Origin: Butyrivibrio sp. AE3009
Lineage (GTDB): Bacteria > Bacillota > Clostridia > Lachnospirales > Lachnospiraceae
Direction of reading: 5' to 3'
Length of the DNA: 64,000 nucleotides
Assembly (NCBI RefSeq): GCF_000420845.1
Contig: NZ_ATVS01000022.1
Location: 1 to 64,000 of the forward strand
The position numbers and the translations under genes were made by a program. Positions within the stretch are counted from its first letter, which is position 1, and each line of letters opens with the position of its first letter. The notes under the pieces were generated by a model. The model saw only the letters and a list, made by a program, of their open reading frames with translations. It was not told the DNA's origin and searched no databases. Positions 15,435 to 24,270 of this stretch are shown here, piece by piece.

Positions 15435-16436
15435 TTACTTGGCAGGTTTTTGTAAAAAGAACCTGCCAATTCTGTTAAGTCCCATTGAAGCCACAAATAT
15501 GATAATGGCGCAGGCAATGTGTCTTTTGCCAAGCTTGATCTCCATGGGGCTAATGTATTTCCATACCCATTCGTGAAGACAGTAGATCTCCAGGGTAAGC
15601 GTGCCTATAAGGGCAAGTGCCTTGTTGATGAAGGCAGTGGCCTTGAGCTTGTCGAAGGCGTCAAATATCAGTGCCAGCACAACTATCATTGCAGAAACCA
15701 GAAGGTTACTGTGGATGACATTGTCGGCGTGGAAGGCATCGAAGAATCCGTAGTTGATCTCATAATATACAAGTCCTGCTCCAAACAGGGCCATTACAGC
15801 TATCAGAACCGCGTAGAGGTTCCTGGTTTTTTGGCTGAGTGAATCATCGTAGGTAGCCAGCATGAAGCCCAGGAAAACATCCGGGATTCTTGTAAGTATC
15901 GCATTGATATCTCTTCTGATAAGGCCTGTGGGGTTCACTGTGAAGAGGAAAATGTAGAGCGCAACGGACAGAGCTACTGTCAGAAGCGGAACATTTTTGA
16001 CCTTCTTGACCAGCATATAGCAAAAAGGTGCAAATATATAAAAGATAATTATGCAGGGAATGTACCACAGGTGAACATATATAGACTGAGTTAACTGGTC
16101 GATAAGAAGGAGCTTACGAACCAGCTCTTTGATGCTCCAGTTATCAATCAGCATATACATTACCGTTACAGGGGCATATACCACGTAGATACGAAGGATT
16201 CGTCTAAAAAGGTACTGCCAGTAGGTGCGAAGATTGGTTATCGGATTTTTTTCAAAGGAATGGTAGAGACCAAACATTGACAATACAATGAAGGCATCCA
16301 CTCCGAGTATGGCATTTCTGTGGATGATAAAGCCGATGGAACCTTCGGCGGGTTCATAGAAAAGATGGTTAAAATACACCAGAAAAATGCAGATAGCCAT
16401 GATTTCCGATCTGTGTTTGCTGATTTTCTCTCTCAT
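15435..16436 (-). CDS. Acyltransferase family 3 membrane protein
   Basis: A 333-aa integral membrane protein with about ten hydrophobic helices, in the Acyl_transf_3 family. Family marks are the N-terminal helix (SEIMAICIFLVYFNHLFYE), then DAFIVLSMFGLYHSF and HLWYIPCIIIFYI. These enzymes O-acetylate cell-surface sugars or other exported molecules. It stands alone, convergent with pilT and divergent from comM, so its substrate cannot be inferred. The start ATG is at 16436. Confidence 0.82.
   Translation of the reverse strand: MREKISKHRSEIMAICIFLVYFNHLFYEPAEGSIGFIIHRNAILGVDAFIVLSMFGLYHSFEKNPITNLRTYWQYLFRRILRIYVVYAPVTVMYMLIDNWSIKELVRKLLLIDQLTQSIYVHLWYIPCIIIFYIFAPFCYMLVKKVKNVPLLTVALSVALYIFLFTVNPTGLIRRDINAILTRIPDVFLGFMLATYDDSLSQKTRNLYAVLIAVMALFGAGLVYYEINYGFFDAFHADNVIHSNLLVSAMIVVLALIFDAFDKLKATAFINKALALIGTLTLEIYCLHEWVWKYISPMEIKLGKRHIACAIIIFVASMGLNRIGRFFLQKPAK
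15439..15469. terminator. Hairpin at the pilT/acyltransferase convergence
   Basis: A perfect 10-bp stem, TTGGCAGGTT (15439-15448) / AACCTGCCAA (15460-15469), lies inside the last codons of the acyltransferase gene. T-runs after it are poor on both strands, so its terminator role is only probable. Confidence 0.45.
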
Positions 16437-16581
16437 AAAAAACTCCCTTTTAATCTAGACTTTTCTCACATAATGAATTATAATAACAAACAGCATTTTT
16501 GTCTAAATAAATACCTAAAAAAGTGTTTGCATATCTGGCAGACATTATTTCCATGACTAAAATTGAAAGGTGAATACAGCG

Positions 16582-18150
16582 ATGTTCAGTTCTATTGTAT
16601 CCGGAGCTGTCCATGGTATATCCTCCTATCTGATGCAGGTAGAAGTGGATGTTTCCGACGGACTACCCGGCTTTAACATGGTTGGCTTTATGAGCGGAGA
16701 GGTCCGCGAAGCCAAGGACAGAGTAAGAGTTGCTCTGAAAAATTACGGATTCAAACTTCCGCCCTCGAAGATAACGGTTAATCTATCACCGGCGGATATC
16801 AAGAAGGAGGGAATTGTGGTGGATCTGCCTGTGGCGGTGGGTATACTGACGGCCATTGGCGAGATCTCAGAGGATTCTCTCCAAGATACGGTGGTGCTGG
16901 GAGAACTTGGCCTCGACGGCGAGATCAAGGCGGTGAAGGGAACCCTGCCCATTGTAATGAAGGCCAAGGAGATGGGGTATAGAACCGTTATTCTCCCCAA
17001 GGCCAATTCCAGGGAGGGAGCTGTAATTGACGGAATCAAGATAATCGGAGTTTCGTCCCTTCAGGAGGCGGTAGCTTATCTTACTGCGGATGAAGAGGAG
17101 CGCGATGAGTATATCCCGCCAACTGTTGTAGATATAGATGAGATATTCAGAGAAGGGGAGAGAAGGCAGAGTAAGCTCGATTTTGCCGACATCAATGGCC
17201 AGGCAGGGGTAAAAAGAGCTGTTGAAATAGCCGCAGCGGGATTCCATCACATTCTCCTTATCGGACCTCCGGGCTCCGGCAAGAGTATGGTAGCCAAGCG
17301 CATTCCCACTATACTTCCGCCCTTGTCTCTCAAAGAGAGTCTTGAAGTATCTGCAATCTATTCCGTGGCAGGTATGCTGGGAGAGAATGAAGCTCTCATC
17401 ACAGCAAGGCCCTTCATGGCACCGCACCATCTCATAACTGAGACCGCACTCACTGGAGGTGGAAGCATTCCTCATCCCGGCGCAATTTCTTTATCCCACA
17501 GGGGAGTCTTATTTCTCGATGAAATGCCTGAGTTTTCAAGAGCAAAACTGGATCTTTTGCGACAACCCATAGAAGACAGGAAGATAAACATAGTCAGAAC
17601 CAAGGGGACCTTTTCCTATCCTGCGGATTTCATGCTGGCGGGGGCTCTTAATCCATGCCCTTGCGGTTATTATCCCGACAGGAACAAGTGCAAATGTACT
17701 CCCAATGAGATAAGGCGATATCTTGGGCATATTTCCGGGCCTATCCTTGACAGGATCGATATCTGCGTGGAGGCACCAAGGGTGGATATTTCAGATCTCT
17801 CGCGGGGAAATAAAAGCGCCAACGAGAGTAGCGCAGCCATCAGGAAAAGAGTCCTTGAGGCAAGAAAGAGGCAGCAGGAGAGATTTGCGGGCACAGGCCT
17901 TAATTTCAACTCCGAAATGTCTCCGAAGGACATAGAAAAATACTGCGCTCTGGCCCCTAAGGAAAAGAGCTTTCTTGAGAACGCTTTTTGCACCATGGAA
18001 CTAAGCGCAAGGGCCTATCATAAGGTCCTTAGGATTGCCCGCACAATAGCGGATATAGAAGCATGCGACAATATTACACAGTTACATCTGATGGAGGCAC
18101 TCAGCTATCGTATGACCGACGGCAAGTACTGGCGTCAGCAGGAGGAGTAA
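16582..18150 (+). CDS. comM: YifB/ComM-family Mg-chelatase-like AAA+ ATPase
   Basis: A 522-aa protein. The N-terminal Lon-protease-like domain is marked by GLPGFNMVGF and KITVNLSPADIKKEG. The central AAA+ Mg-chelatase domain has Walker A GPPGSGKS and Walker B LFLDEMPEF. The C-terminal part includes NPCPCGYYPD and CKCTP, likely zinc-binding, and the family end domain. ComM is a branch-migration helicase that aids recombination of incoming DNA. I chose ATG 16582 because AAAGGTGA lies correctly upstream. GTG 16570 overlaps that site. It is directly joined to dprA, making a transformation-related pair. Confidence 0.93.
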   Translation: MFSSIVSGAVHGISSYLMQVEVDVSDGLPGFNMVGFMSGEVREAKDRVRVALKNYGFKLPPSKITVNLSPADIKKEGIVVDLPVAVGILTAIGEISEDSLQDTVVLGELGLDGEIKAVKGTLPIVMKAKEMGYRTVILPKANSREGAVIDGIKIIGVSSLQEAVAYLTADEEERDEYIPPTVVDIDEIFREGERRQSKLDFADINGQAGVKRAVEIAAAGFHHILLIGPPGSGKSMVAKRIPTILPPLSLKESLEVSAIYSVAGMLGENEALITARPFMAPHHLITETALTGGGSIPHPGAISLSHRGVLFLDEMPEFSRAKLDLLRQPIEDRKINIVRTKGTFSYPADFMLAGALNPCPCGYYPDRNKCKCTPNEIRRYLGHISGPILDRIDICVEAPRVDISDLSRGNKSANESSAAIRKRVLEARKRQQERFAGTGLNFNSEMSPKDIEKYCALAPKEKSFLENAFCTMELSARAYHKVLRIARTIADIEACDNITQLHLMEALSYRMTDGKYWRQQEE

Positions 18151-19350
18151 ATGATACGAGACAAAAACAGAAACGTAAATATAACCGAAAACGAGTATGC
18201 CCACTGGCTGTTCAACGTTCCGACGATCGGCCGCGGAACCATAGACAAGCTTCTGTGCGGCGGCAGAAGCTGCAGGGAGATATATGAGATGGATGAGAGG
18301 GAACTGGGCGGAATTCTTAGTAAGGCCCAGACAAAGAAGTTCGTCGAATCCCGAAATGTCTGGGATTTTGCCAAGGAAAGGGAGAAACTACAGAAGCTGG
18401 GGATCAGATTTATTCCTAGGATAGATCCTGATTTTCCGGAAAAGCTCAAGAACATTCCGGATCCGCCCTTTGCTCTGTATGTTAAGGGGGAACTTCCCGA
18501 TGACAGTAAGCCCTGCGTTGCCATAATCGGAGCAAGGATGTGTTCGGAGTACGGCAGATTTATGGCAAGGCAGCTTGGGAGAGGCCTTGCTCACGCAGGA
18601 GTTCAGGTGATCAGCGGAATGGCCAGGGGAGTTGACGGTATCAGCCAGAAGGCCGCTGTGGAAGCCGGCGGAAAGTCCTTCGGAATAGTCGGAAGCGGCG
18701 TTGATATCTGCTATCCGGATGACAACAAGCCCCTCTATGATGAGCTGTGCCTAAATGGCGGTGTTATCTCTGAGTATCCTCCCGGGACCATGCCAAGAGC
18801 CGGTTTCTTTCCCATGCGAAACAGGATAATCAGCGGTCTGTCGGATGTGGTGGTTGTAGTGGAGGCAAGGCTTAAGTCCGGAACCCAGATTACGGTCGAT
18901 ACTGCTCTTGAACAGGGGAAGGAGGTTGTGGCTCTCCCCGGAAGAGTTACCGACAGGCTCAGTGACGGCTGTAATCAGCTCATCTGTCAGGGCGCGGGAA
19001 TAGTATTGGGGACAGAGGATATCCTGGAAAAACTCTTTGAAGTAAGAAACCGGGACTACAATAAACGAAATAGTGATAAAAACGACGAAAACGCTCTTAT
19101 AGAAGAGGAAACTGATTATATTGACGAAGAAGTATTAACTATAGAGGATGAAATCCTTGAAACTATAGATATTATCCCTACTACAGCATCATCAATACTT
19201 GATAAGCTTGCCGGAAACGGTGTTGTAATATCGATACCGGAGTTGATGCAAAGGTTAATGGACATGGTGGGAAGTGGCAAAATTGCTCAAGATGGCGCGT
19301 ATTACAGGAAAATACTGGGTGGCACCGCTTGCGCAAAACGTTTCCGGTAA
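18151..19350 (+). CDS. dprA: DNA-processing protein DprA
   Basis: A 399-aa protein whose ATG immediately follows the comM stop. The Rossmann-like DprA core includes VAIIGARMCSEYGR, VISGMARGVDG, GSGVDICYP and GFFPMRNRIISGLSD. A C-terminal winged-helix-like segment lies at about 330-395. DprA protects single-stranded DNA and loads RecA during transformation. The usual Firmicutes neighbour topA is missing; a sugar operon follows instead. The last codons overlap a LacI-type AAACGTTT palindrome. Confidence 0.95.
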   Translation: MIRDKNRNVNITENEYAHWLFNVPTIGRGTIDKLLCGGRSCREIYEMDERELGGILSKAQTKKFVESRNVWDFAKEREKLQKLGIRFIPRIDPDFPEKLKNIPDPPFALYVKGELPDDSKPCVAIIGARMCSEYGRFMARQLGRGLAHAGVQVISGMARGVDGISQKAAVEAGGKSFGIVGSGVDICYPDDNKPLYDELCLNGGVISEYPPGTMPRAGFFPMRNRIISGLSDVVVVVEARLKSGTQITVDTALEQGKEVVALPGRVTDRLSDGCNQLICQGAGIVLGTEDILEKLFEVRNRDYNKRNSDKNDENALIEEETDYIDEEVLTIEDEILETIDIIPTTASSILDKLAGNGVVISIPELMQRLMDMVGSGKIAQDGAYYRKILGGTACAKRFR

Positions 19351-19415
19351 CGATACCGAAAACGATTCCGATACAAAATGTCAATGTGCAATATGTATAA
19401 AAACGCAAACGTTAT
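19329..19415. promoter_or_regulatory. Cluster of LacI-type operator motifs upstream of the sugar operon
   Basis: Three related motifs: TTGCGCAAAACGTTTCC at 19329-19345 (palindromic core AAACGTTT at 19336-19343, overlapping the dprA 3' end), GAAAACGATTCCG at about 19358-19370, and GCAAACGTTAT at 19405-19415. They have the central CG and A/T flanks typical of LacI/GalR-family sites. The LacI gene at 23257 is the obvious candidate binder. CcpA binding to one of them is an alternative. Confidence 0.55.
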
Positions 19416-19433
19416 ATCATCAAAAGTGCTTAA

Positions 19434-19462
19434 TTGACAAAATAATGCACAAGTCATACACT
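19434..19462 (+). promoter_or_regulatory. Promoter of the MalEFG-like operon
   Basis: A perfect -35 TTGACA (19434-19439), a 17-bp spacer and TACACT (19457-19462). The leader to ATG 19525 is about 55 bases and contains the TTGCGCAA palindromes. Confidence 0.75.
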
Positions 19463-19480
19463 TTTTATTAGAGCAACCGA

Positions 19481-19498
19481 TTGCGCAAGTTGCGCAAC
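19481..19498. promoter_or_regulatory. Double TTGCGCAA palindrome, probable repressor operator
   Basis: Two 8-bp palindromes TTGCGCAA (19481-19488 and 19490-19497) sit side by side, the second extended to GTTGCGCAAC. They lie about 20-35 bases downstream of the -10 element, where a bound LacI-family protein would block transcription. The same TTGCGCAA word begins the operator-like motif at 19329. Confidence 0.6.
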
Positions 19499-19524
19499 CA
19501 AGAAATTTTTATGGAGGGAATAAT

Positions 19525-20853
19525 ATGAAAAAGAAATTGGTATCAGTTTTACTTGCAGCAGCAATGAGCACATCACTTCTTGTTGGCTGCGGCGAGGAAG
19601 CAGCACAGACTGTCCAGGAGACAGCAGAGACTGTTCAGGAGACAGCACAGGAGACAACAGAAGCAGTTCAGGAGACAGCAGAGGCTGTTCAGGAGACTGC
19701 TGAAGAGATTACAGATTACGGCACAGGCGAGATCAAGATCTGGGTTGCAGACGCAGTTGTTGATTTCACTAACAAGCAGGTTGCAGACTTTATCGCGGCC
19801 AATCCTCAGTTCGCAGGCTATACAGTTACTGTTGAAGCTGTAGGTGAGGGTGATGCAGCCAGCAATATGATCACAGACGTTACAGCAGGCGCTGATATCT
19901 ACGGATTCGCTCAGGACCAGACAGCAAGACTTGTTGCTGCAGGTGCTCTTGAGGAAGTAGCTCCCGAGAACGTTGACGCCATCAAGTCACAGAACGCTGC
20001 AGGCGCAGTTGTAGCTGCTACAGTTGGTGACACACTTTACTCATATCCTATGACAGCTGATAACGGATATTTCCTTTACTACGATAAGAGCGTTGTAACA
20101 GATCCTTCTACTCTTGAGGGAATCCTTGAGCAGTGCGAAGCAGCAGGCAAGAACTTCTACATGGATCTTACAGGCTGGTATCAGGTAGCTTTCTTCTTCG
20201 GAACAGGCTGCACACTTACATATGATTCTGACAACGACGGTAACTTCACAGGCTGCAACGTTGACTACGATTCAGACAAGGGCCTTGTTGCTCTTAACGA
20301 GATGATCGAGGTTGCAGGTTCCAAGGCATTCCAGCCCGGCTCTTCAGCAGGTGATGCTGTTAACTACGCAGCAATCATTGATGGAACATGGGATGCTTCA
20401 ACAGTTAAGGATTTCCTTGGCGACAACTATGCATGTGCTAAGCTTCCTACCTTCACAGGTTCTGACGGCGCTACATATCAGATGAGCGGCTTCAACGGCT
20501 GCAAGCTTCTTGGTGTTAAACCTCAGGAAGATGAGAACAAGCTTGCTGTTTGCGATGCACTTGCTCTTTACCTTACAAGCAAGGATGTACAGCTTGCTCG
20601 TTACAACGAAGTAGGTTGGGGTCCTTCAAATCTTGAAGCTCAGGCTGATGATGCAGTTAAGGCAGACGAAGCTCTTTCAGCTCTTTCAGAGCAGTTCGCA
20701 TTCACAGTACCTCAGGGTCAGTATCCCGGCGACTACTGGACAAACGCTGAGGCTCTTGCAGGCGATGTACAGAATGGCCTTCAGGGAGCATCAGAGGATG
20801 ACGTTAAGGCAGCTCTTAAGGACTTCCAGGAGAAGATTGCTGCAGCAAGATAA
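19525..20853 (+). CDS. Sugar ABC transporter binding lipoprotein (MalE-like)
   Basis: A 442-aa extracellular solute-binding lipoprotein. The signal peptide ends in LLVGC (lipid Cys 22). A low-complexity linker of repeated VQETAE/QETTEA units follows (residues about 28-62) and would hold the binding domain away from the membrane. The ligand-binding domain starts at TGEIKIWVAD and has maltodextrin-binding-like segments (YSYPMTADNGYFLYYDKS, IIDGTWDAS, FNGCKLLGVKP). Codon use is strongly biased, as expected for an abundant protein. It is followed by an attenuating terminator, then two permease genes, LacI and GH35. Substrate is probably an alpha- or beta-linked oligosaccharide. The GH35 neighbour favours galactosides. 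Confidence 0.9.
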   Translation: MKKKLVSVLLAAAMSTSLLVGCGEEAAQTVQETAETVQETAQETTEAVQETAEAVQETAEEITDYGTGEIKIWVADAVVDFTNKQVADFIAANPQFAGYTVTVEAVGEGDAASNMITDVTAGADIYGFAQDQTARLVAAGALEEVAPENVDAIKSQNAAGAVVAATVGDTLYSYPMTADNGYFLYYDKSVVTDPSTLEGILEQCEAAGKNFYMDLTGWYQVAFFFGTGCTLTYDSDNDGNFTGCNVDYDSDKGLVALNEMIEVAGSKAFQPGSSAGDAVNYAAIIDGTWDASTVKDFLGDNYACAKLPTFTGSDGATYQMSGFNGCKLLGVKPQEDENKLAVCDALALYLTSKDVQLARYNEVGWGPSNLEAQADDAVKADEALSALSEQFAFTVPQGQYPGDYWTNAEALAGDVQNGLQGASEDDVKAALKDFQEKIAAAR

Positions 20854-20890
20854 CAGGAATTCTTTGAACTATCTTATTTATTAAAAATAT

Positions 20891-20923
20891 ACCGGCAGGA
20901 GCTTTGCCTTCTGCCGGTTTTTT
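20891..20923 (+). terminator. Partial terminator after the MalE-like gene
   Basis: Stem ACCGGCAG (20891-20898) / CTGCCGGT (20911-20918) followed by T6. It sits between the binding-protein and permease genes. Leaky termination here would give more binding protein than membrane subunits. Confidence 0.8.
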
Positions 20924-20963
20924 AAAAAGAAGCACTATAGCATTCCGTTGTGGAGGAAACGAT

Positions 20964-22358
20964 ATGAGTAACACATCTGTGGCGAAAAAGAATCCTGTTG
21001 GCAGCTTTTTTTCTGCGGTGGGAAATGTATTTAAGGACATTGGGGTAATCTTTGTTCAGGGGGATTGGAGAACAAAGATTTCTTATCTGATCATGGGATT
21101 CGGGCAGATAATGCGTGGCCAGTTTTTGCGTGGCGGCATGTATCTTTCCATCGAAGTTCTGTTTATATGGTTTATGACATCCTTTGGCAGCAAGTATTTT
21201 TCTAAGCTTGGAACCCTGGGAACTATCGAGACCTATAAGAAAAACCGTAAGACAGTATACGGCGATCATTCATTCCTGATTCTGTTATTCGGCCTTTTGG
21301 CTTTATTCTTCATTATTTTCCTGCTCTTTTGCTGGTACAAGAATATCAAGGATAACCAGAAGGAGGAGCTGATTCTTAAATCCGGCAAGAAACTGCCGGG
21401 AAGCAAAGCGGACTTCCTGTCGCTTTTTGATTCCAACTTTGATAAAACACTTTTGGCACTTCCTGTGACAGGTGTATTTGCCTTCACTGTTCTGCCAATT
21501 GTTTTCATGATATGCGTAGCCTTTACCAATTATGACGCCACGCATCAGGCTCCCACCAAGCTGTTTACCTGGGTGGGATTTGAGAATTTCAAGAACATGT
21601 TCTCCTTTGGAACGGGCGGATTTGGCCGTACCTTCGGAGGAGTCCTTCTGTGGACACTGGTCTGGGCGCTTCTTGCAACCTTCATAGACTACTTCCTTGG
21701 AATTGCAGTAGCTATCCTGATCAACAAAAAGGGCATCAAGTTCAAGAAATTCTGGAGAACCTGTCTGGTTATGACGATTGCGGTTCCTCAGTTTGTCAGC
21801 CTTTTGTATGTGTCCAAGCTCTTTGATTCTGCAGGTATCATCAACGGTACTCTGATGAAATGGGGGATCATTGACTCGGCGATCCCGTTCTGGACCGATC
21901 CGCTGCTTGCCAAGGTGACGATCGTTGTAGTAAATATCTGGATCGGTATTCCTTACCTTATGCTGATGGCTACGGGACTTCTCATGAACATTCCCGCAGA
22001 TCTTTATGAGAGCGCCAGCATTGACGGGGCAACACCCTGGCAGATGTTCAGACACATCACAATGCCTTACATGCTCTTTGTAACAGGTCCTTATCTGCTT
22101 ACTTCTTACACCGGTAACCTTAACAACTTTAACGTGATCTACCTGCTCACCGGCGGAGCACCGAAGTCTATGAGCTACACCGGCGGCGCCGGCGCTACGG
22201 ACCTATTGGTAACCTGGCTCTATAAGATGACCATCAACGACACTGACTATAAGATGGCAGCTGTTATAGGTATCATGGTATTCATTGTGACAGCCGTGAT
22301 CTCACTGTCTGTTTACAGGATGTTACCGTCAGTTAAAGATGAGGAGGGATTCCAATAA
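20964..22358 (+). CDS. Sugar ABC transporter permease (MalF-like)
   Basis: A 464-aa CUT1-family permease. An N-terminal soluble segment and extra membrane helices (about residues 1-150), as in MalF, precede the six-helix core. The EAA loop that contacts the ATPase reads ESASIDGATPWQMFRHITMP. Start ATG 20964 has GGAGGA at 20952-20957; the upstream in-frame start at 20904 lies in the terminator region and is not used. Its stop overlaps the next start by one base (TAATG), so the two permeases are translationally coupled. The ATPase must be encoded elsewhere, as is usual for shared MsmK-type ATPases in Firmicutes. Confidence 0.92.
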   Translation: MSNTSVAKKNPVGSFFSAVGNVFKDIGVIFVQGDWRTKISYLIMGFGQIMRGQFLRGGMYLSIEVLFIWFMTSFGSKYFSKLGTLGTIETYKKNRKTVYGDHSFLILLFGLLALFFIIFLLFCWYKNIKDNQKEELILKSGKKLPGSKADFLSLFDSNFDKTLLALPVTGVFAFTVLPIVFMICVAFTNYDATHQAPTKLFTWVGFENFKNMFSFGTGGFGRTFGGVLLWTLVWALLATFIDYFLGIAVAILINKKGIKFKKFWRTCLVMTIAVPQFVSLLYVSKLFDSAGIINGTLMKWGIIDSAIPFWTDPLLAKVTIVVVNIWIGIPYLMLMATGLLMNIPADLYESASIDGATPWQMFRHITMPYMLFVTGPYLLTSYTGNLNNFNVIYLLTGGAPKSMSYTGGAGATDLLVTWLYKMTINDTDYKMAAVIGIMVFIVTAVISLSVYRMLPSVKDEEGFQ

Positions 22359-23233
22359 TGGCAAGAGAGAGTTCAATGAAAAGAAAACGGGCAGTTAGCA
22401 ACTTTTTTTCCTACCTGCTTCTGATAATAATTGTAATTATCTGGCTTTTCCCGTTCTTTGGTATTGTTCTGGGAAGCTTTCGTTCCTACAATCCTGCTGT
22501 TGAATACGGCGGAATTGTGGATTATGTCATTCCCAAGCATTTTTCTTTGGATAATTACAGATTCTGTCTCGGAGATGAGACCAATTATAAAAGATGGTAT
22601 ATGAATACCGTTACAATTGCGTTCTTTGTTTCACTGCTGCAGACAATTGTGGTATTGTGCGTAAGCTATGCCCTCAGCCGTATGAGATTTAACGGCAGAA
22701 CTCTTCTTATGAAGTTCTGGCTTATCCTTGGAATGTTCCCGGGCTTCCTTACCATGATCTGCCTCTACTTCCTTCTGAAGCAGGTCGGACTTACACAGGC
22801 AGGAGCGGTTCCCGGACTTATTCTTGTATCTGTTGCAAGTTCAGGTATGGGCTACTATATTTGTAAGGGATATTTTGATACAATTCCCAAGGCCCTTGAC
22901 GAAGCTGCCAGAATCGACGGAGCTTCCAGAGCGAGAGTATTTTTTACCATGACAATTCCCATGAGTAAGCCTATCATTATCTATCAGGCCCTGGTTGCAT
23001 TCATGGCTCCCTGGAATGATTATGTATTTGCTTCCTACATGGCTTTCGGTCATGACAAGAGTTACAACGTTGCGGTTTCCATGTACAGATGGATGAATAC
23101 CGGAGACTATCAGGGATACTTTACAAGATTCTGCGCCGGCGGCGTACTTATCGCCATTCCTGTAACACTTCTGTTCATGTTCCTTCAGAAGTACTACGTA
23201 GAAGGTGTAACCGGTGGTGCGGTTAAGGGTTAA
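22358..23233 (+). CDS. Sugar ABC transporter permease (MalG-like)
   Basis: A 291-aa CUT1 permease with six predicted helices. The EAA loop is LDEAARIDGASRARVFFTMTIP. The C-terminus YYVEGVTGGAVKG is typical of MalG-type proteins. The ATG overlaps the stop of the MalF-like gene. LacI begins 23 bp downstream, so regulator and transporter share a transcript. Confidence 0.92.
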   Translation: MARESSMKRKRAVSNFFSYLLLIIIVIIWLFPFFGIVLGSFRSYNPAVEYGGIVDYVIPKHFSLDNYRFCLGDETNYKRWYMNTVTIAFFVSLLQTIVVLCVSYALSRMRFNGRTLLMKFWLILGMFPGFLTMICLYFLLKQVGLTQAGAVPGLILVSVASSGMGYYICKGYFDTIPKALDEAARIDGASRARVFFTMTIPMSKPIIIYQALVAFMAPWNDYVFASYMAFGHDKSYNVAVSMYRWMNTGDYQGYFTRFCAGGVLIAIPVTLLFMFLQKYYVEGVTGGAVKG

Positions 23234-23256
23234 AATGTTACGTTGGTAGGAAAACT

Positions 23257-24255
23257 ATGAGCGAACGAAAGATAACAATTGATGACGTGGCCAATGCCCT
23301 TGGGATTTCCAAGACCACCGTTTCCAGAGCAATCTCGGGAAAGGGGAGAGTCGGAAGTGATACAAGGGCCAGGGTCATGGCCTATATAGAAGAGCATAAT
23401 TACAGACCAAATGTCATGGCCAGAGCCCTTGCTCAGCAGAGAACATTCAATATCGGAGTGGTCTGGCCGGATGATTACAACGCTGTGGATCTTCCTTTTT
23501 TCCAGCGCTGTATGATCGGCATGAGCGAAGTTACATCAAGCTATGGCTATGACATTATCGTATCTCTTATTGCAGGCGATGATATAGCGGGACTTAAGAG
23601 AATAGTGGAGAACCACAAGGTTGACGGCATTATTCTCACCAGGACACTGGTTAACGATGCTCCTGCCAGATATCTGAAGGAATGCGGAATTCCTTTTGTA
23701 GCAGTGGGGTCAACAGATGATCCCGATATTGTTTCCATTGATAACGACAACTTTGACGCCTGCAGAGAGCTTACCTCAATTCTTATTGCCAAGGGACTTA
23801 AGAGACTGGCTCTTATCGGAGGCTCACGCAATCACATCATCACAAGAACCAGATACAACGGCTTCATCGCAGCCTTTAACGACGCAAGGATTGAAGTGGA
23901 TCCGGCTCTTATCTATCTTGATGTGGATAGTAATCTCAAGGTGGCAGCTATACTGAAGGAGCTTCTTAAGAGCAACATTGACGGCGTGGTATGTATGGAC
24001 GACTCAATAGCGGGAGAGGTTATAGCAAGGTGCAGAGATGCACGGCTTAAGATACCGGATGACATAAGGCTTGCTTCCTTTTATAACAGCTCGATCCTGG
24101 AGAGTGCCATTCCTTCCGTCACCTCTCTTAATTTCAATGACAAGAATCTGGGAGCTGTGGCTGCCAGAACACTTCTTGGCATGATAGGCGGCGAGAAGTC
24201 GGAGAATCAGGTGCTGAGAAACTATGAGGTAATCCTGAAGGAGAGTACAAAGTAA
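23257..24255 (+). CDS. LacI-family transcriptional regulator
   Basis: A 332-aa repressor-type protein. The N-terminal LacI helix-turn-helix is ITIDDVANALGISKTTVSRAISG, with the hinge helix near NVMARALAQQ. The effector-binding domain follows (FNIGVVWPDDYN ... VVCMDDSIAGEV ... DIRLASFYN). Length is normal. Located inside the operon, it most likely represses the operon through the palindromes at 19329-19498, responding to an oligosaccharide or its product. That specificity is inferred from position only. Confidence 0.93.
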   Translation: MSERKITIDDVANALGISKTTVSRAISGKGRVGSDTRARVMAYIEEHNYRPNVMARALAQQRTFNIGVVWPDDYNAVDLPFFQRCMIGMSEVTSSYGYDIIVSLIAGDDIAGLKRIVENHKVDGIILTRTLVNDAPARYLKECGIPFVAVGSTDDPDIVSIDNDNFDACRELTSILIAKGLKRLALIGGSRNHIITRTRYNGFIAAFNDARIEVDPALIYLDVDSNLKVAAILKELLKSNIDGVVCMDDSIAGEVIARCRDARLKIPDDIRLASFYNSSILESAIPSVTSLNFNDKNLGAVAARTLLGMIGGEKSENQVLRNYEVILKESTK

Positions 24256-24270
24256 CATTAGGAGAAAATT

